Below, in pieces: positions 55,048 through 63,776 of a stretch of DNA of 64,000 nucleotides. A model generated the notes under the pieces. It was not told the origin of the DNA and did not search any database. It worked only from the letters and a program-made list of their open reading frames with translations. The position numbers were made by a program, and so were the translations under genes. Location of the stretch: assembly GCA_016716965.1 (NCBI GenBank), contig JADJUP010000050.1, positions 111,504 through 175,503 on the forward strand. The letters run 5' to 3'. The stretch's first letter is position 1. Each line of letters starts with the position of its first letter. This stretch comes from Sulfuritalea sp. GTDB lineage: Bacteria; Pseudomonadota; Gammaproteobacteria; Burkholderiales; Rhodocyclaceae.

Positions 55048-56052
55048 CTAAGCCGCCGGTGCGCTGCCGATGAACTTCGGGTTGTCGAACAGCGAGGTGA
55101 TGCGGACCTGGCGCACTTCCGGATGGTCGGGTACCAGGTAGATCACCGGCGTCAGCATTTCCTCGAATATCCCGCGCAGGCTGCGCGCGCCGACCTTGTA
55201 TTCCATCGCGAGGTCGGCGATCTGTTCGAACACCAGCGGTGCGATCAGCAGTTCCACGCCGGAGTTCTGCAGGATCTGCTGGTACTGGCTGTAGATCGAG
55301 TTCTTCGGCTCGGTCATGATCCTCACCATCAGTTCGCGCGACAGCGGCTTCAGCGAGGCGACGATGGGCAGGCGCCCGGCGAATTCCTGGATCAGGCCGT
55401 ACTCGAACAGGTCGGTCGGCTTGACGCGCGAATTGAGGCGGTCGAGCAGCTTCTGGTTGTCGGCTTCCGAGGTGGATATGAAGCCGTAGGATTTCGTTCG
55501 CGCCAGCACTTCCTCGAGCCCGACAAAAGCGCCGCCGCAGATGAAGAGGATCTGCGTGGTGTCGATGTAGTGCGCATCCTTGATCTTGACGGGTGCGCCT
55601 TCCATGATCTTGAGCAGCGCATGCTGCACGCCCTCGCCGGAGGTGCCGCGCATCTGGCCCTGCTGGCTGTGCACCACCTTCAACTTGTCGATCTCGTCGA
55701 TGAACACGATGCCGCGCTGGGCGCGCCCGATGTCGCCTTCGGCTTTGTCGATCAGGCGCTGCAGGATCGCTTCGATCTCGTCATTGACGTATTCGGTCTG
55801 CGCCAGCGAGGTGGCGTTGGCGGTGACGAAGGGCACCTTGAGCACCCGCGACAGCGTCTCGCACATCAGCGTCTTGCCGGTGCCGGTAGGTCCGACCAGC
55901 AGCACGTTGCTCTTGATGATTTCCAGCCCGTCGGGTGCGGCCAGCGCGACCTTCTTGTAGTGGGTATAGACGGCGACGGCGAGCTGGCGCTTGGCTTCGT
56001 CCTGGCCGACCACGTGCTGGTCGAGGAACTGGACTATCTGGCTGGGGGTCAT
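55048..56052 (-). CDS. ClpX-like AAA+ ATPase lacking the zinc-binding domain
   Basis: The 334-residue protein begins MTPSQIVQFLDQHVVGQDEAKRQLAVAVYTHYK, directly at the ClpX ATPase domain without the N-terminal zinc domain. It has Walker A LLVGPTGTGKT, Walker B IVFIDEIDKL, the RGTSGEGVQHALLKIMEG sensor region and the C-terminal small domain (KVGARSLRGIFEEML). The substrate pore loop GYVG of ClpX reads EYVN here, and the ClpP-binding IGF loop reads YGF. It may be a ClpX paralogue with altered partners. A normal clpX is expected elsewhere in the genome. Confidence 0.85.
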   Translation of the reverse strand: MTPSQIVQFLDQHVVGQDEAKRQLAVAVYTHYKKVALAAPDGLEIIKSNVLLVGPTGTGKTLMCETLSRVLKVPFVTANATSLAQTEYVNDEIEAILQRLIDKAEGDIGRAQRGIVFIDEIDKLKVVHSQQGQMRGTSGEGVQHALLKIMEGAPVKIKDAHYIDTTQILFICGGAFVGLEEVLARTKSYGFISTSEADNQKLLDRLNSRVKPTDLFEYGLIQEFAGRLPIVASLKPLSRELMVRIMTEPKNSIYSQYQQILQNSGVELLIAPLVFEQIADLAMEYKVGARSLRGIFEEMLTPVIYLVPDHPEVRQVRITSLFDNPKFIGSAPAA

Positions 56053-56068
56053 GGCGCAAGCATAGCAG

Positions 56069-57580
56069 CTAGCCGCGCGCCGCGAGCAGCTCGCGTAGTG
56101 CGGTCTTCAGCACCTTGCCGGTATTGTTCTTGGGCAGCGCTTCGACCATCACGTAACGCTTGGGCCGCTTGAAACGCGCGATGTGGCCGAGGCACAGCGC
56201 GTCGAGCTCCGCGGTATCCGGTGCCGCACCGCGCGGCACGACGAAGGCGATCACGATCTCGCCCCATTCCGCATCGGCCTGGCCCACCACCGAGACCTCG
56301 CTCACCGCCGGGTGGCGTAGCAGCACTTCCTCGACTTCGCGCGGGTAGATGTTGGAGCCGCCGGAGATGATCACGTCCTTGCTGCGATCCTTCAGCGTCA
56401 GGAATCCGTCGGCGTCCATGCTGCCGACATCGCCGGTGTGCAGCCAGCCGTTGCGCAGGGTTTCGGCGCTGGCGGCGGGGTTGTTCCAGTAGCCGGCCAT
56501 CACCGTGTCGCCGCGCACCAGCACCTCGCCGATTGCGTCCGGCGGCAGCGGATTGTCGTCGGCGTCGGCGACGCGCACCTCGACCCCGGTGAAGGCCGGG
56601 CCGACCGAGGCCAGCCTTGCCTCGTGGCGCGGATGCGCCGTGTCGGCATGCATCGCGCGCGGCAAGCAGGTGATGGTCATCGGCGATTCGCCCTGGCCGT
56701 AGATCTGCACCAGCACATTTCCAAAGCGCGCCAGCGCCGCCTTGCAGTCGGCGACGTACATCGGCCCGCCGCCATAGACGATGGTCTTGAGGCCCGGCGT
56801 GTCGGCCGGATCGCGATGCTCGACCAGGCGCTTGACCATGGTCGGCGCGGCGAACATGGTCACGCCGCGATGCGCCCGCAGCAACTCGAATACTTCGGCC
56901 GGCTCGAAGCCGCCGGATTCCGGCGTGACGTTGAGTCCGCCCTGCGCGACATGGGGCAGCATGTAGAAGCCCGAGCCGTGCGACATCGGCGCGGCGTGGA
57001 CGATGGCGTCGCCCGGCGCGATGGCATCGACGTCGGCGAAATAGTTGAGCACTGCCGCCATCAGGTTGCGCTGCGTCAGCGTGACGCCCTTGGGCCGGCC
57101 GGTGGTGCCGCTGGTGTAGAACAGCCAGGCGGGATCCTCGGCGGCGCGCGCGGCGGGCTGCATCGGTTCGGCGGCGAATAACTGCTGCCACCCCGCAGAG
57201 TCGATCTCGATCGCGCCCTCCATGCCCGGCACCTCGAGCCCGGCCACGGCTGCGTGCAGGTCGGGCGTGGCGAAGCACAGGCGCGCACCGGCGTGGCCCA
57301 GGATGTATTCCAGTTCGCGCGGGTGCAGCTTGGCGTTGATCGGCACCGCCACCAGTCCGGCATGCCAGCAGGCGAACATCAATTCGACATAGGCCGGGCA
57401 ATTCTTCATCACCAGCCCGACGCGGTCATTGGGCCGCAGGCGGGCGGCCAGGCCGGCAGCGAGGCGGGCCACGCGCGCGCCGAGTTCGGCATAAGTCGCG
57501 ACGGTTCGCGTGCCTACCGCCAGTGCGGGCCTTTCGGCATGGAGGCGAGCCGAACGCGCGAGGAGCAGGGCGATGTTCAT
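56069..57580 (-). CDS. AMP-forming acyl-CoA ligase
   Basis: I chose ATG 57578-57580 (MNIALLLARSARLHAERPAL), which overlaps the nnrS stop by ATGA; the longer frame runs antisense of nothing useful within nnrS. The 503-residue protein has the ANL motifs LFYTSGTTGRPKGVTLT (A3), YGQGESPMTITCLP (A5), WLHTGDVGSMDADGFLTLKDRSKDVIISGG (A7-A8) and the catalytic Lys in PKNNTGKVLK (A10). It activates a fatty or aromatic acid; the substrate is not clear from sequence. Confidence 0.88.
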   Translation of the reverse strand: MNIALLLARSARLHAERPALAVGTRTVATYAELGARVARLAAGLAARLRPNDRVGLVMKNCPAYVELMFACWHAGLVAVPINAKLHPRELEYILGHAGARLCFATPDLHAAVAGLEVPGMEGAIEIDSAGWQQLFAAEPMQPAARAAEDPAWLFYTSGTTGRPKGVTLTQRNLMAAVLNYFADVDAIAPGDAIVHAAPMSHGSGFYMLPHVAQGGLNVTPESGGFEPAEVFELLRAHRGVTMFAAPTMVKRLVEHRDPADTPGLKTIVYGGGPMYVADCKAALARFGNVLVQIYGQGESPMTITCLPRAMHADTAHPRHEARLASVGPAFTGVEVRVADADDNPLPPDAIGEVLVRGDTVMAGYWNNPAASAETLRNGWLHTGDVGSMDADGFLTLKDRSKDVIISGGSNIYPREVEEVLLRHPAVSEVSVVGQADAEWGEIVIAFVVPRGAAPDTAELDALCLGHIARFKRPKRYVMVEALPKNNTGKVLKTALRELLAARG

Positions 57581-58752
57581 GATCGTGGCGCCGCGCGCGG
57601 CAGGCTGGGGGAAAGCAGGATGGCAGCGAAGTGCATGAAGTAAAGCATGAACGCCGCGGCCCAGAGCAGGGTGGCCAAGCCGATCAGCGCCGTATGCTGG
57701 GCGCCGACTCCTGCGGCCACGCGCAGCACCGCGGCGAGGAACATCGCGCCGTAGGCGACCAGCATCGCGCGCGGCACCACCGGCGGGCGGCCGGTGTGGC
57801 GCAGGCTGACGCGCGTCATCAGGCCCAGCATCATGAGCCCGAGGCTGCCGACGGTGAAGGCATGCAGCCAGGCCGCCTCGGGCAGTGCGCCCGTCAATTC
57901 GGCGGCAGCTTTCAAGGCAAAAGCCAGCAGCAGCCAGGCGAATCCCAGGTGCATGGTCAGCAGCAGCGGCGCGTCGGCCACGCGCCAGCCCTGCCAGCGC
58001 AGGCTGCGCCAGCCATAAAGCAGGGTGCAGGCCAGCGCGGCGGCGCCGGTCCACAGCTGCGGCGCTCCGGCCAGGTCGCATCCTGCGAGCAGCAGCAGCG
58101 CCGCCAGCGCCGCCGCCTCCAGGCCCATGAGGAAGGGCGCCTGCTCGCCGCGCCCTTTTTCGCGCAGCGCGTTGCCGGTGAAGATCGGCGCCAGCACGCC
58201 GCCCTTCAGCACGTAGAGCACGACGATGGCCCAGATCGCGGCGCGCAGTGCCAACGCGGCGACGCCTGCATTGCCCTGCGCCGCGGCCTGGTAATAGAGC
58301 AGGTTGGCGACGAAGAGGACGAACAGGATCGGCAGCAGCAGCAGGTAGAGCCGGTTCTTCACGCGCAGCAACTGTGGCGCCAGCATGCCCATCACGGCGG
58401 GATACAGCAAGCCGTCGACCAGCGCCGGCAGCGGCGCCGGTAGCCAGGGCGAAGCCCAGAAGGCGACGCGCCCGGCGACCCACAGCGCGACCAGCAGGGC
58501 CAGGCGCGCGCTGTGGACCTCATCCGTGCCGGCCCAGCTCGGCAAGGCGGTGACGACGATGCCGAGAATGATCGCCGTGGCGAAGCCGAAGATGAATTCG
58601 TGGCCGTGCAGCAGCTTCAGCGGCATGCCACCCGGCGTCGGCAGCAGGCCGAACCAGGCCGCGAGCCAGGCCGCCGCCAGCAGCGGCGCATAGGCGGAAC
58701 CCAACAGGTAGAAGGGGCGGAAGGCGCTGGCCCAGAGCGGGGATCGGGTCAA
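57577..58752 (-). CDS. nnrS: NnrS family membrane protein
   Basis: The 391-residue protein has about twelve membrane helices and the NnrS signatures ASAFRPFYLLGSAYA at the N terminus, LLHGHEFIFGFATAIILGIVVTALPSWAG, and LHAFTVGSLGLMMLGLMTRVSLRHTGRPP. NnrS is a haem- and copper-containing protein that protects denitrifiers against nitric oxide stress. It overlaps the CoA ligase start by 4 nt, an odd pairing. Its presence supports a denitrifying host. Confidence 0.9.
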   Translation of the reverse strand: MTRSPLWASAFRPFYLLGSAYAPLLAAAWLAAWFGLLPTPGGMPLKLLHGHEFIFGFATAIILGIVVTALPSWAGTDEVHSARLALLVALWVAGRVAFWASPWLPAPLPALVDGLLYPAVMGMLAPQLLRVKNRLYLLLLPILFVLFVANLLYYQAAAQGNAGVAALALRAAIWAIVVLYVLKGGVLAPIFTGNALREKGRGEQAPFLMGLEAAALAALLLLAGCDLAGAPQLWTGAAALACTLLYGWRSLRWQGWRVADAPLLLTMHLGFAWLLLAFALKAAAELTGALPEAAWLHAFTVGSLGLMMLGLMTRVSLRHTGRPPVVPRAMLVAYGAMFLAAVLRVAAGVGAQHTALIGLATLLWAAAFMLYFMHFAAILLSPSLPRAAPRS

Positions 58753-58825
58753 GGTGCGGCGGAGCGGAATTGGGATGGAAGCAATTATGCGGGATGCGGC
58801 ACGCCCCGGAGGATGCGTGGGCGGG

Positions 58826-60328
58826 TCAGCGCCGTGATTGCGGGGCGATGCGCGGCGGCCGGCAGATCGGCAGGCCTTCCGTCGATGTCATGCACCTGGC
58901 GTTGATGACCTCATTGCGCGGGGTAACAAAGCTGCAGGCTGCGCCGATCGCCCTGCCTTCACAGGCCGCGATCGCGGCGCGGCGGAGGTTGGGCTGGCGT
59001 TCGCCGTCGGTGCTTGCCGGCGGCGGCGAGGCTTCGACGGCTGGGGTGTCGAATGGCGGCGCAGGTGCCGGTGCGGACGCCGGGGCGGTGTAGCGGCCGT
59101 CCGGGCCGGCAAGCTCTTGCATCGGTGCAGGCGGCATGGCAGGGCGGCGCAGCAGTTGCGGGCCGGCGATCAGGGCGACCACCAGCACCAGCAGGCTCAG
59201 GAAGGGATGGGCAATCATCGCCTGGCCGATGCGCGTGGCCAGCCCCGGTTCGGATTCTTCCTCCAGGCGTCGGCTGGTGTGCTCCCGCGCGGGCACCGAT
59301 GCCGCGGCCGGGTTCTTGGGATGGCCGGCCGTGGGCGCGGCTGTTCCGCCTGCGGCCGCCGGCGGCGCGGCGATGCCTGCATGATCGGCCGTGTCGCCGA
59401 GCAGCAGCCTGCGCCATTCGGCGATGCTCTGCGGCCGCCTGGTTTCATCCACATTCAGTGCCAGGTCGATCGCCTTGAGGAACTGCGGCTCGAAGCGGCC
59501 TTCGCCATAGAAGGTTGCGGGAATGATGGCATCGTTTTGTATGCGATGCAGCGACATGGGCGGGACGGAGCCCGTGACGATCCGGTAGAGCACGCCGCCC
59601 AGCGCGTAGATGTCGGTCCATGGGCCCTGCTTGCCCTGGCGGGAATACTGCTCGGGCGGACCGTAGCCGTGGCTGATGACGACCGTCATTGCATCGCTGG
59701 ATGTCGGCGCCCGGGCGGCGCCGAAGTCGATCAGGACCGGGCTGCCGTCGCTGGCGCGCAGCACGATGTTGGCCGGTTTGATGTCCCGGTGCAGGAATCC
59801 CGCCGCATGCACCGACTCCAGGCCGTCGAGCAGGGGCATCATCAGGGCCAGCACGGCCTGCGTGTCCCAGCGCGCCGGGTCCGCCTCCAGCGCGTCTTCC
59901 AGGCTCTGCCCCTCCTCGTAGGCCATCACCATGTAGCAACTGGCGTTGCCTTCGAAGTAACGGAACACCTGGACGATGTTCTTGTGACGGAAGCGCGCCA
60001 GGGTCTGCGCCTCGCGCATGAAGCGGTCCTTGCCCCAGGAGTACTCGGCCTGCGCTTGTTCCGACTTCAGTGCCACCGCGCCCGAGAACGGGTTGCGCAC
60101 GACCGCGCTGGACGGAAAGAACTCCTTGATCGCCACCTTCAGGCGCAGATTGTTGTCCGCCGCGAGATAGGTGATGCCGAAGCCCCCCATGCCGAGCACG
60201 GACAGCAGGCTGTATTCCTGCAGTAGGGTGCCAGGCGGCAAGGCCGGGGAAAGGGTCTGTGGCAGTTCGGCAGCCAAGGCAGGGATCCGGTGGGTGTCCT
60301 GGAGGGGGGGCGGGCAATGGTAACGCAA
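58826..60328 (-). CDS. Eukaryotic-like Ser/Thr protein kinase with C-terminal membrane anchor
   Basis: The 500-residue protein has a complete kinase domain at ~35-300: Gly loop LGMGGFGITYLA, Lys in VAIKEFFP, catalytic HRDIKPANIVL, DFGAAR (metal) and the APE-like YGPPEQYS. A Pro/Ala-rich linker leads to one helix (FLSLLVLVVALIAGPQLL) and an external tail with four Cys (ACEGRAIGAACSF, NARCMTSTEGLPIC). It probably phosphorylates cytoplasmic proteins in response to a periplasmic cue. Kinases with EFFP motifs are common in Betaproteobacteria near type VI or stress loci. The start is the first of several options. Confidence 0.85.
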   Translation of the reverse strand: MRYHCPPPLQDTHRIPALAAELPQTLSPALPPGTLLQEYSLLSVLGMGGFGITYLAADNNLRLKVAIKEFFPSSAVVRNPFSGAVALKSEQAQAEYSWGKDRFMREAQTLARFRHKNIVQVFRYFEGNASCYMVMAYEEGQSLEDALEADPARWDTQAVLALMMPLLDGLESVHAAGFLHRDIKPANIVLRASDGSPVLIDFGAARAPTSSDAMTVVISHGYGPPEQYSRQGKQGPWTDIYALGGVLYRIVTGSVPPMSLHRIQNDAIIPATFYGEGRFEPQFLKAIDLALNVDETRRPQSIAEWRRLLLGDTADHAGIAAPPAAAGGTAAPTAGHPKNPAAASVPAREHTSRRLEEESEPGLATRIGQAMIAHPFLSLLVLVVALIAGPQLLRRPAMPPAPMQELAGPDGRYTAPASAPAPAPPFDTPAVEASPPPASTDGERQPNLRRAAIAACEGRAIGAACSFVTPRNEVINARCMTSTEGLPICRPPRIAPQSRR

Positions 60329-60405
60329 AGGGTCGGGCTCGACCCGGCGCGACTGTCGGCGATGTGGTTCCCGGTGGCAGAATCAGGCTTTTCCGGAGAC
60401 CCGCC

Positions 60406-60912
60406 ATGAGCCTTTCCATGTACGACGCCAGTGCCCCGCGTTTCGCCCGCATGCTGCGCAACCTCGATGTCATCCTCGCCAGGGCGCAGGCCCATGCCGC
60501 GGCGAAAAAGATAGCCCCCGAGGTGCTGCTGGGGGCGCGGCTGTTCCCCGACATGCTGCCCATGATCAAGCAGGTGCAGATCGCCACAGACCACGCCAAG
60601 GGCGCCGTGGCTCGCCTGGCCGGCGCCGAGGTGCCGCGCTACGAGGACAGCGAGCAAACCTTCGACGAGCTGCGCGCCCGCATCGCCAAAACGATAGCCT
60701 TCGTCGGGACGTTTGCGGCCGCACAGGTCGACGGCTCCGAACAGCGCCCGATCGCGCTGCGCGTCGGCGGCAAGGACTGGTCCTTCACGGGGCAGGACTA
60801 CCTGCTCGGCTTTGCCCTGCCGAACTTCTACTTCCACCTCGTCACCGCCTACAACATCCTGCGCCACAACGGCGTGGAGATAGGCAAGGGCGATTACCTG
60901 GGCGAGCCGTGA
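60406..60912 (+). CDS. DUF1993 family protein
   Basis: The 168-residue protein starts at ATG 60406 with CGGAGA upstream. It matches the DUF1993 family: MSLSMYDASAPRFARMLRNLDVILARAQAHA, LFPDMLPMIKQVQIATDHAKGAVARLAG, and NFYFHLVTAYNILRHNGVEIGKGDYLG. It resembles DinB-type four-helix proteins, but no enzyme activity is known to me. Its stop overlaps a possible GTG start of the next gene. Confidence 0.86.
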   Translation: MSLSMYDASAPRFARMLRNLDVILARAQAHAAAKKIAPEVLLGARLFPDMLPMIKQVQIATDHAKGAVARLAGAEVPRYEDSEQTFDELRARIAKTIAFVGTFAAAQVDGSEQRPIALRVGGKDWSFTGQDYLLGFALPNFYFHLVTAYNILRHNGVEIGKGDYLGEP

Positions 60913-60926
60913 GCGGCGGGGCAAGC

Positions 60927-61181
60927 ATGGCGAACGTCGAAAACTACGACAGCTTCCGCACCCTGGAATTCCAGTTGTCGCGGCGCGGCCTGGAGTCCGA
61001 GGCGATCAGCCTCGAAGTGGCGATCATCCGTGGCGGCAACCATGCAGAGCGCCTGGCGCTGGCCGGTGCGGCGCTGAAGTCGATTCGGGCTGGGCATCCC
61101 GCCATCTGCAGCAAGGCGCTGGAGGGCTTCATCGAAACCTGTGTACACGAAATCAGGAAGGAGTGGCCGGACTACGGCTGA
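60927..61181 (+). CDS. Small protein of unknown function
   Basis: The 84-residue product starts at ATG 60927 (GGGG upstream); GTG 60909 is an alternative. It is helical and soluble (YDSFRTLEFQLSRRGLESEAISLEVAIIRGGNHAERLALAGAAL), ending in CVHEIRKEWPDYG. I do not recognise it. The tight spacing suggests it is expressed with the DUF1993 gene. Confidence 0.6.
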   Translation: MANVENYDSFRTLEFQLSRRGLESEAISLEVAIIRGGNHAERLALAGAALKSIRAGHPAICSKALEGFIETCVHEIRKEWPDYG

Positions 61182-61242
61182 CGGGGCGGCCGTATGGCCC
61201 GTCCCGACGCAAGTCGGTACAAGATCGCTCCAGGATGGGCGA

Positions 61243-61272
61243 TTGACGGTTTCACGCGGCCTCGGCCATACT
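61243..61272 (+). promoter_or_regulatory. Putative promoter of the cNMP-binding protein gene
   Basis: TTGACG (61243-61248), 18 nt, and CATACT (61267-61272) are a plausible sigma-70 promoter about 90 nt before the start codon. Confidence 0.5.
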
Positions 61273-61361
61273 CCCCGGCGGCTCCTCGGCTTTCCTCCGT
61301 TTGTTCGGGTTCGACGCTGGTCTGGTGATGAGTCGCTGTCTACTTACTCCGAGGTGAAAAC

Positions 61362-61829
61362 ATGTACGGCGATCTTCCGTTGCTGCTGAAAAAGACTCAG
61401 TTCTTCGAAAAGTTTACCGATGAAGAGAAGAAGGTATTGCTGGGCATGCCACATTTCTTTTCCAGGTTCAGAACCGGCGAGTTCCTCATTCGCGAAAACG
61501 AAAAAGACGACAATGCCTTGTTCGTCATGCTCCAGGGTTCAGCAAGCGTAAGCAAGAACAGCAATCCGAAACAGTTTCTCGATACGATGGTCGCCGGAAA
61601 TGTCTTTGGTGAGATATCGTTTCTGATCCAGATCCCGAGGACTTCAAATGTCATTGCGCTTGAAGACTCATTTTGCTTTGTCCTCAAAGGCAACAAACTG
61701 GACAAACTGCCTTTGCCTTTGCAGGTCAAGTTCCGGGATTGCCTGATCGACATCCTGGTGAAGCGACTGATTCATCTCGATCACCTGCAAACGAACCTGG
61801 CCGTGCTCGAGGATGACGTCAAGGACTAG
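61362..61829 (+). CDS. Single cyclic-nucleotide-binding-domain protein
   Basis: The 155-residue protein consists of one cNMP-binding beta-roll: FEKFTDEEKKVLLGMPHFFSRFRTGEFLIREN, LFVMLQGSASVSKN, and GNVFGEISFLIQIPRTSNVIAL, where GEISF lies at the phosphate-binding cassette and R is present in PRTS. There is no DNA-binding domain or other output domain, so it is not a Crp/Fnr regulator. Codon use is visibly less GC-rich than that of its neighbours, hinting at recent acquisition. It may act through a partner protein. Confidence 0.8.
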   Translation: MYGDLPLLLKKTQFFEKFTDEEKKVLLGMPHFFSRFRTGEFLIRENEKDDNALFVMLQGSASVSKNSNPKQFLDTMVAGNVFGEISFLIQIPRTSNVIALEDSFCFVLKGNKLDKLPLPLQVKFRDCLIDILVKRLIHLDHLQTNLAVLEDDVKD

Positions 61830-62129
61830 AAAGCCGACGCCGGTCAGCGAAGCCGTGCGATAACGCGTTCGCATGGTATCGATCGCCACTGCCGAATTCG
61901 AAGGACTGCTGACCGGCGTGTCGTCCATGCATTCTGGTTTGAGCGGATTCATTGCGAGGCGGCTGTTTAGGCCGACATCGTGCCGGTCTCAATACGCGGC
62001 TGCCGTTCTGCTGGCGGCATTGCGGGGAGGGTGGCCGGTTTTTTCCGGGCGGGGGGGGTTTGCTGGGCGGGGGCGGGGGGGGGGCGGGGCCTCCCCTTTA
62101 TCGGGCCATGCGCTGGCCTCGATCGATAG
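61830..62129. other. Intergenic region with long G-rich tract
   Basis: No gene I can support. At 62047-62089 there is a G-rich stretch with runs of up to ten G, capable of forming a G-quadruplex on the plus strand and, equally, a place where sequence length is unreliable. A 140-codon open frame from 61873 passes through it and then runs antisense to the decarboxylase gene; its composition does not look coding. Confidence 0.6.
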
Positions 62130-63776
62130 TCAATCGGCCCGCGTGCAAAGCGCCACGATCTGTGCGAGCAGCACCTGGATCTCTTCCTGTTCCGCCATCT
62201 CGCACTGCTCTTCAAGCACCGAAGTCAGGATCTCGTCGGTGGTCAGCGGATTGGCCATGACCACGCGGAACACGGTGATTCTGTCGCCGCGGTAGCGGCC
62301 GGGTGCGAGGCGCGTGCGGGAAACGAAGGTGCGGCCGGTTTCGCGCTGGCGCTTTTGCATGGTCTCGGTGACTTTGTCGAGGATTTCGTTGATGCGCGCG
62401 GCTTTTTCGGCGGACGCATCGGCCAGCTCATTTTGTATCCAGGCCGGGTTGTAGCGGTAGGTGAGGATGTTGAGTTCGGGTTCGGTGATCAGTTCGAAGT
62501 CGGGATGGGCGTCGATGCTCCGCGCAAATCGGTGGGCGCGTTCGATGCCACGATCGATGAGGAGTTCGTAGCCCTTGCGGCCGATGATCGAGAGGCCGGC
62601 GTGGACCAGCATGGCCATGCCCGGCCTGGAGCCTTCGAGGGTGTGGCTGCCCAGGTCCCTTGAGCCTTCGCGCAGGATGTAGGCGGCATGATGCTCGATG
62701 GCGGCCAGCGCGGTGGGGTCCTTGAACAGCACCATGCCGGCGCCCATGGGCACATACATTTGCTTGTGCGCGTCGATGGTGACGGAGTCCGCCCGCTCGA
62801 TGCCCTTGAGCCGCCCCTTGTAGGTGCCGGAAAACAAGGTCGGGCCGCCCCAGGCGGCATCCACGTGGAAATGGCAGCCGAGTTCCTGCGCCAGGTCGGC
62901 GAGGTCGTGGAGCGGGTCGATGTTGCCGGTTTCCGTGGTTCCCGCGATCCCGACCAGGCTCAGCGGGCGGATGCCTTCGGCCTTGAGCCTGGCGCATTGC
63001 TGGCGCAGGCGTTTCATGTCGATGCGGTTGTTGTCGTCGGTATCCACCGCGACGAGGTTGTCGCGCCCGATGCCCAGCACGTCGACGGACTTGCCCAGCG
63101 AGTAATGCCCGCGGCGCGACACCAGCACGGCGAGCCCCTTGCAGCCGAGGTGCTCCATGGCCTTGCACATGCCCTCCTGGGCGATTCCCCTGAAATTTCC
63201 CTCGGGGCGGAACAGCCGGTTGCGCGCGGCCCAGAGGGCGGTGATGTTGGCGACGGTGCCACCGGAGCAGAAGGCGCCAAGGGCGTGGCGGCTGTCCTGC
63301 ATCCACTGGCCGTAGAACCCGTCGTCGCCGCCGTAGACCAGCCGGTGCAGCATGCCCAGCACCTGCCGCTCCATGGGCGTGAAGGCGCGCGAGGTTTCGA
63401 CCTTGACCAGGTTCTGGTTCAGCGCGATGAGGATGCGGGAGAGCGGCAACATGAAGTTCGGCAAGGCGGACGTCATGTGGCCGATGAAACCCGGCGAGGC
63501 GGTGTGCACGGATTGGGAAACGACCTTTTCCTTGAGGAATTCCGTATAGGTCGAAACGTAGGACGGGTCTTCGGGAATTTGCGACTGGGAAAAATCCCGC
63601 TCGATCTCGGCAAGGTCGCGCTCGACCGCGACGATGTGCTCCTGCAGGAAACCCATCAGGTTGTCGGAAATGGCCTGGTCGATCCGCCCCAGGGTGGACT
63701 CGGGCGATTCCGGAACAGTGAAGATCCGGTAGAGGTTTTCCAGGCTGGCCTGGGCGGGTTCTCTGGAGTTAGGCAT
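62130..63776 (-). CDS. PLP-dependent decarboxylase (PanP / glutamate-decarboxylase-like)
   Basis: I chose ATG 63774-63776 (MPNSREPAQASLENLYRIF), giving 548 residues, rather than the extension to 63821. It is a group II PLP decarboxylase: FCSGGTVANITALWAARN, VGIAGTTETGNIDPL, HVDAAWGGPTLFS, and the PLP lysine in SVTIDAHKQMYVPMG. C-terminal RTFVSRTRLAPGRYRGDRITVFRVVMANPLTT resembles the PanP family of aspartate 1-decarboxylases that make beta-alanine for pantothenate. Glutamate or another amino acid cannot be ruled out. Confidence 0.85.
   Translation of the reverse strand: MPNSREPAQASLENLYRIFTVPESPESTLGRIDQAISDNLMGFLQEHIVAVERDLAEIERDFSQSQIPEDPSYVSTYTEFLKEKVVSQSVHTASPGFIGHMTSALPNFMLPLSRILIALNQNLVKVETSRAFTPMERQVLGMLHRLVYGGDDGFYGQWMQDSRHALGAFCSGGTVANITALWAARNRLFRPEGNFRGIAQEGMCKAMEHLGCKGLAVLVSRRGHYSLGKSVDVLGIGRDNLVAVDTDDNNRIDMKRLRQQCARLKAEGIRPLSLVGIAGTTETGNIDPLHDLADLAQELGCHFHVDAAWGGPTLFSGTYKGRLKGIERADSVTIDAHKQMYVPMGAGMVLFKDPTALAAIEHHAAYILREGSRDLGSHTLEGSRPGMAMLVHAGLSIIGRKGYELLIDRGIERAHRFARSIDAHPDFELITEPELNILTYRYNPAWIQNELADASAEKAARINEILDKVTETMQKRQRETGRTFVSRTRLAPGRYRGDRITVFRVVMANPLTTDEILTSVLEEQCEMAEQEEIQVLLAQIVALCTRAD

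Noticed and set aside
58838..60226. 462-codon open frame opposite the kinase gene
   Set aside because: Shadow of the kinase, no supportable start or domain.
61873..62295. 140-codon gene across the G-rich tract
   Set aside because: It depends on uncertain homopolymer lengths and overlaps the decarboxylase gene on the other strand.
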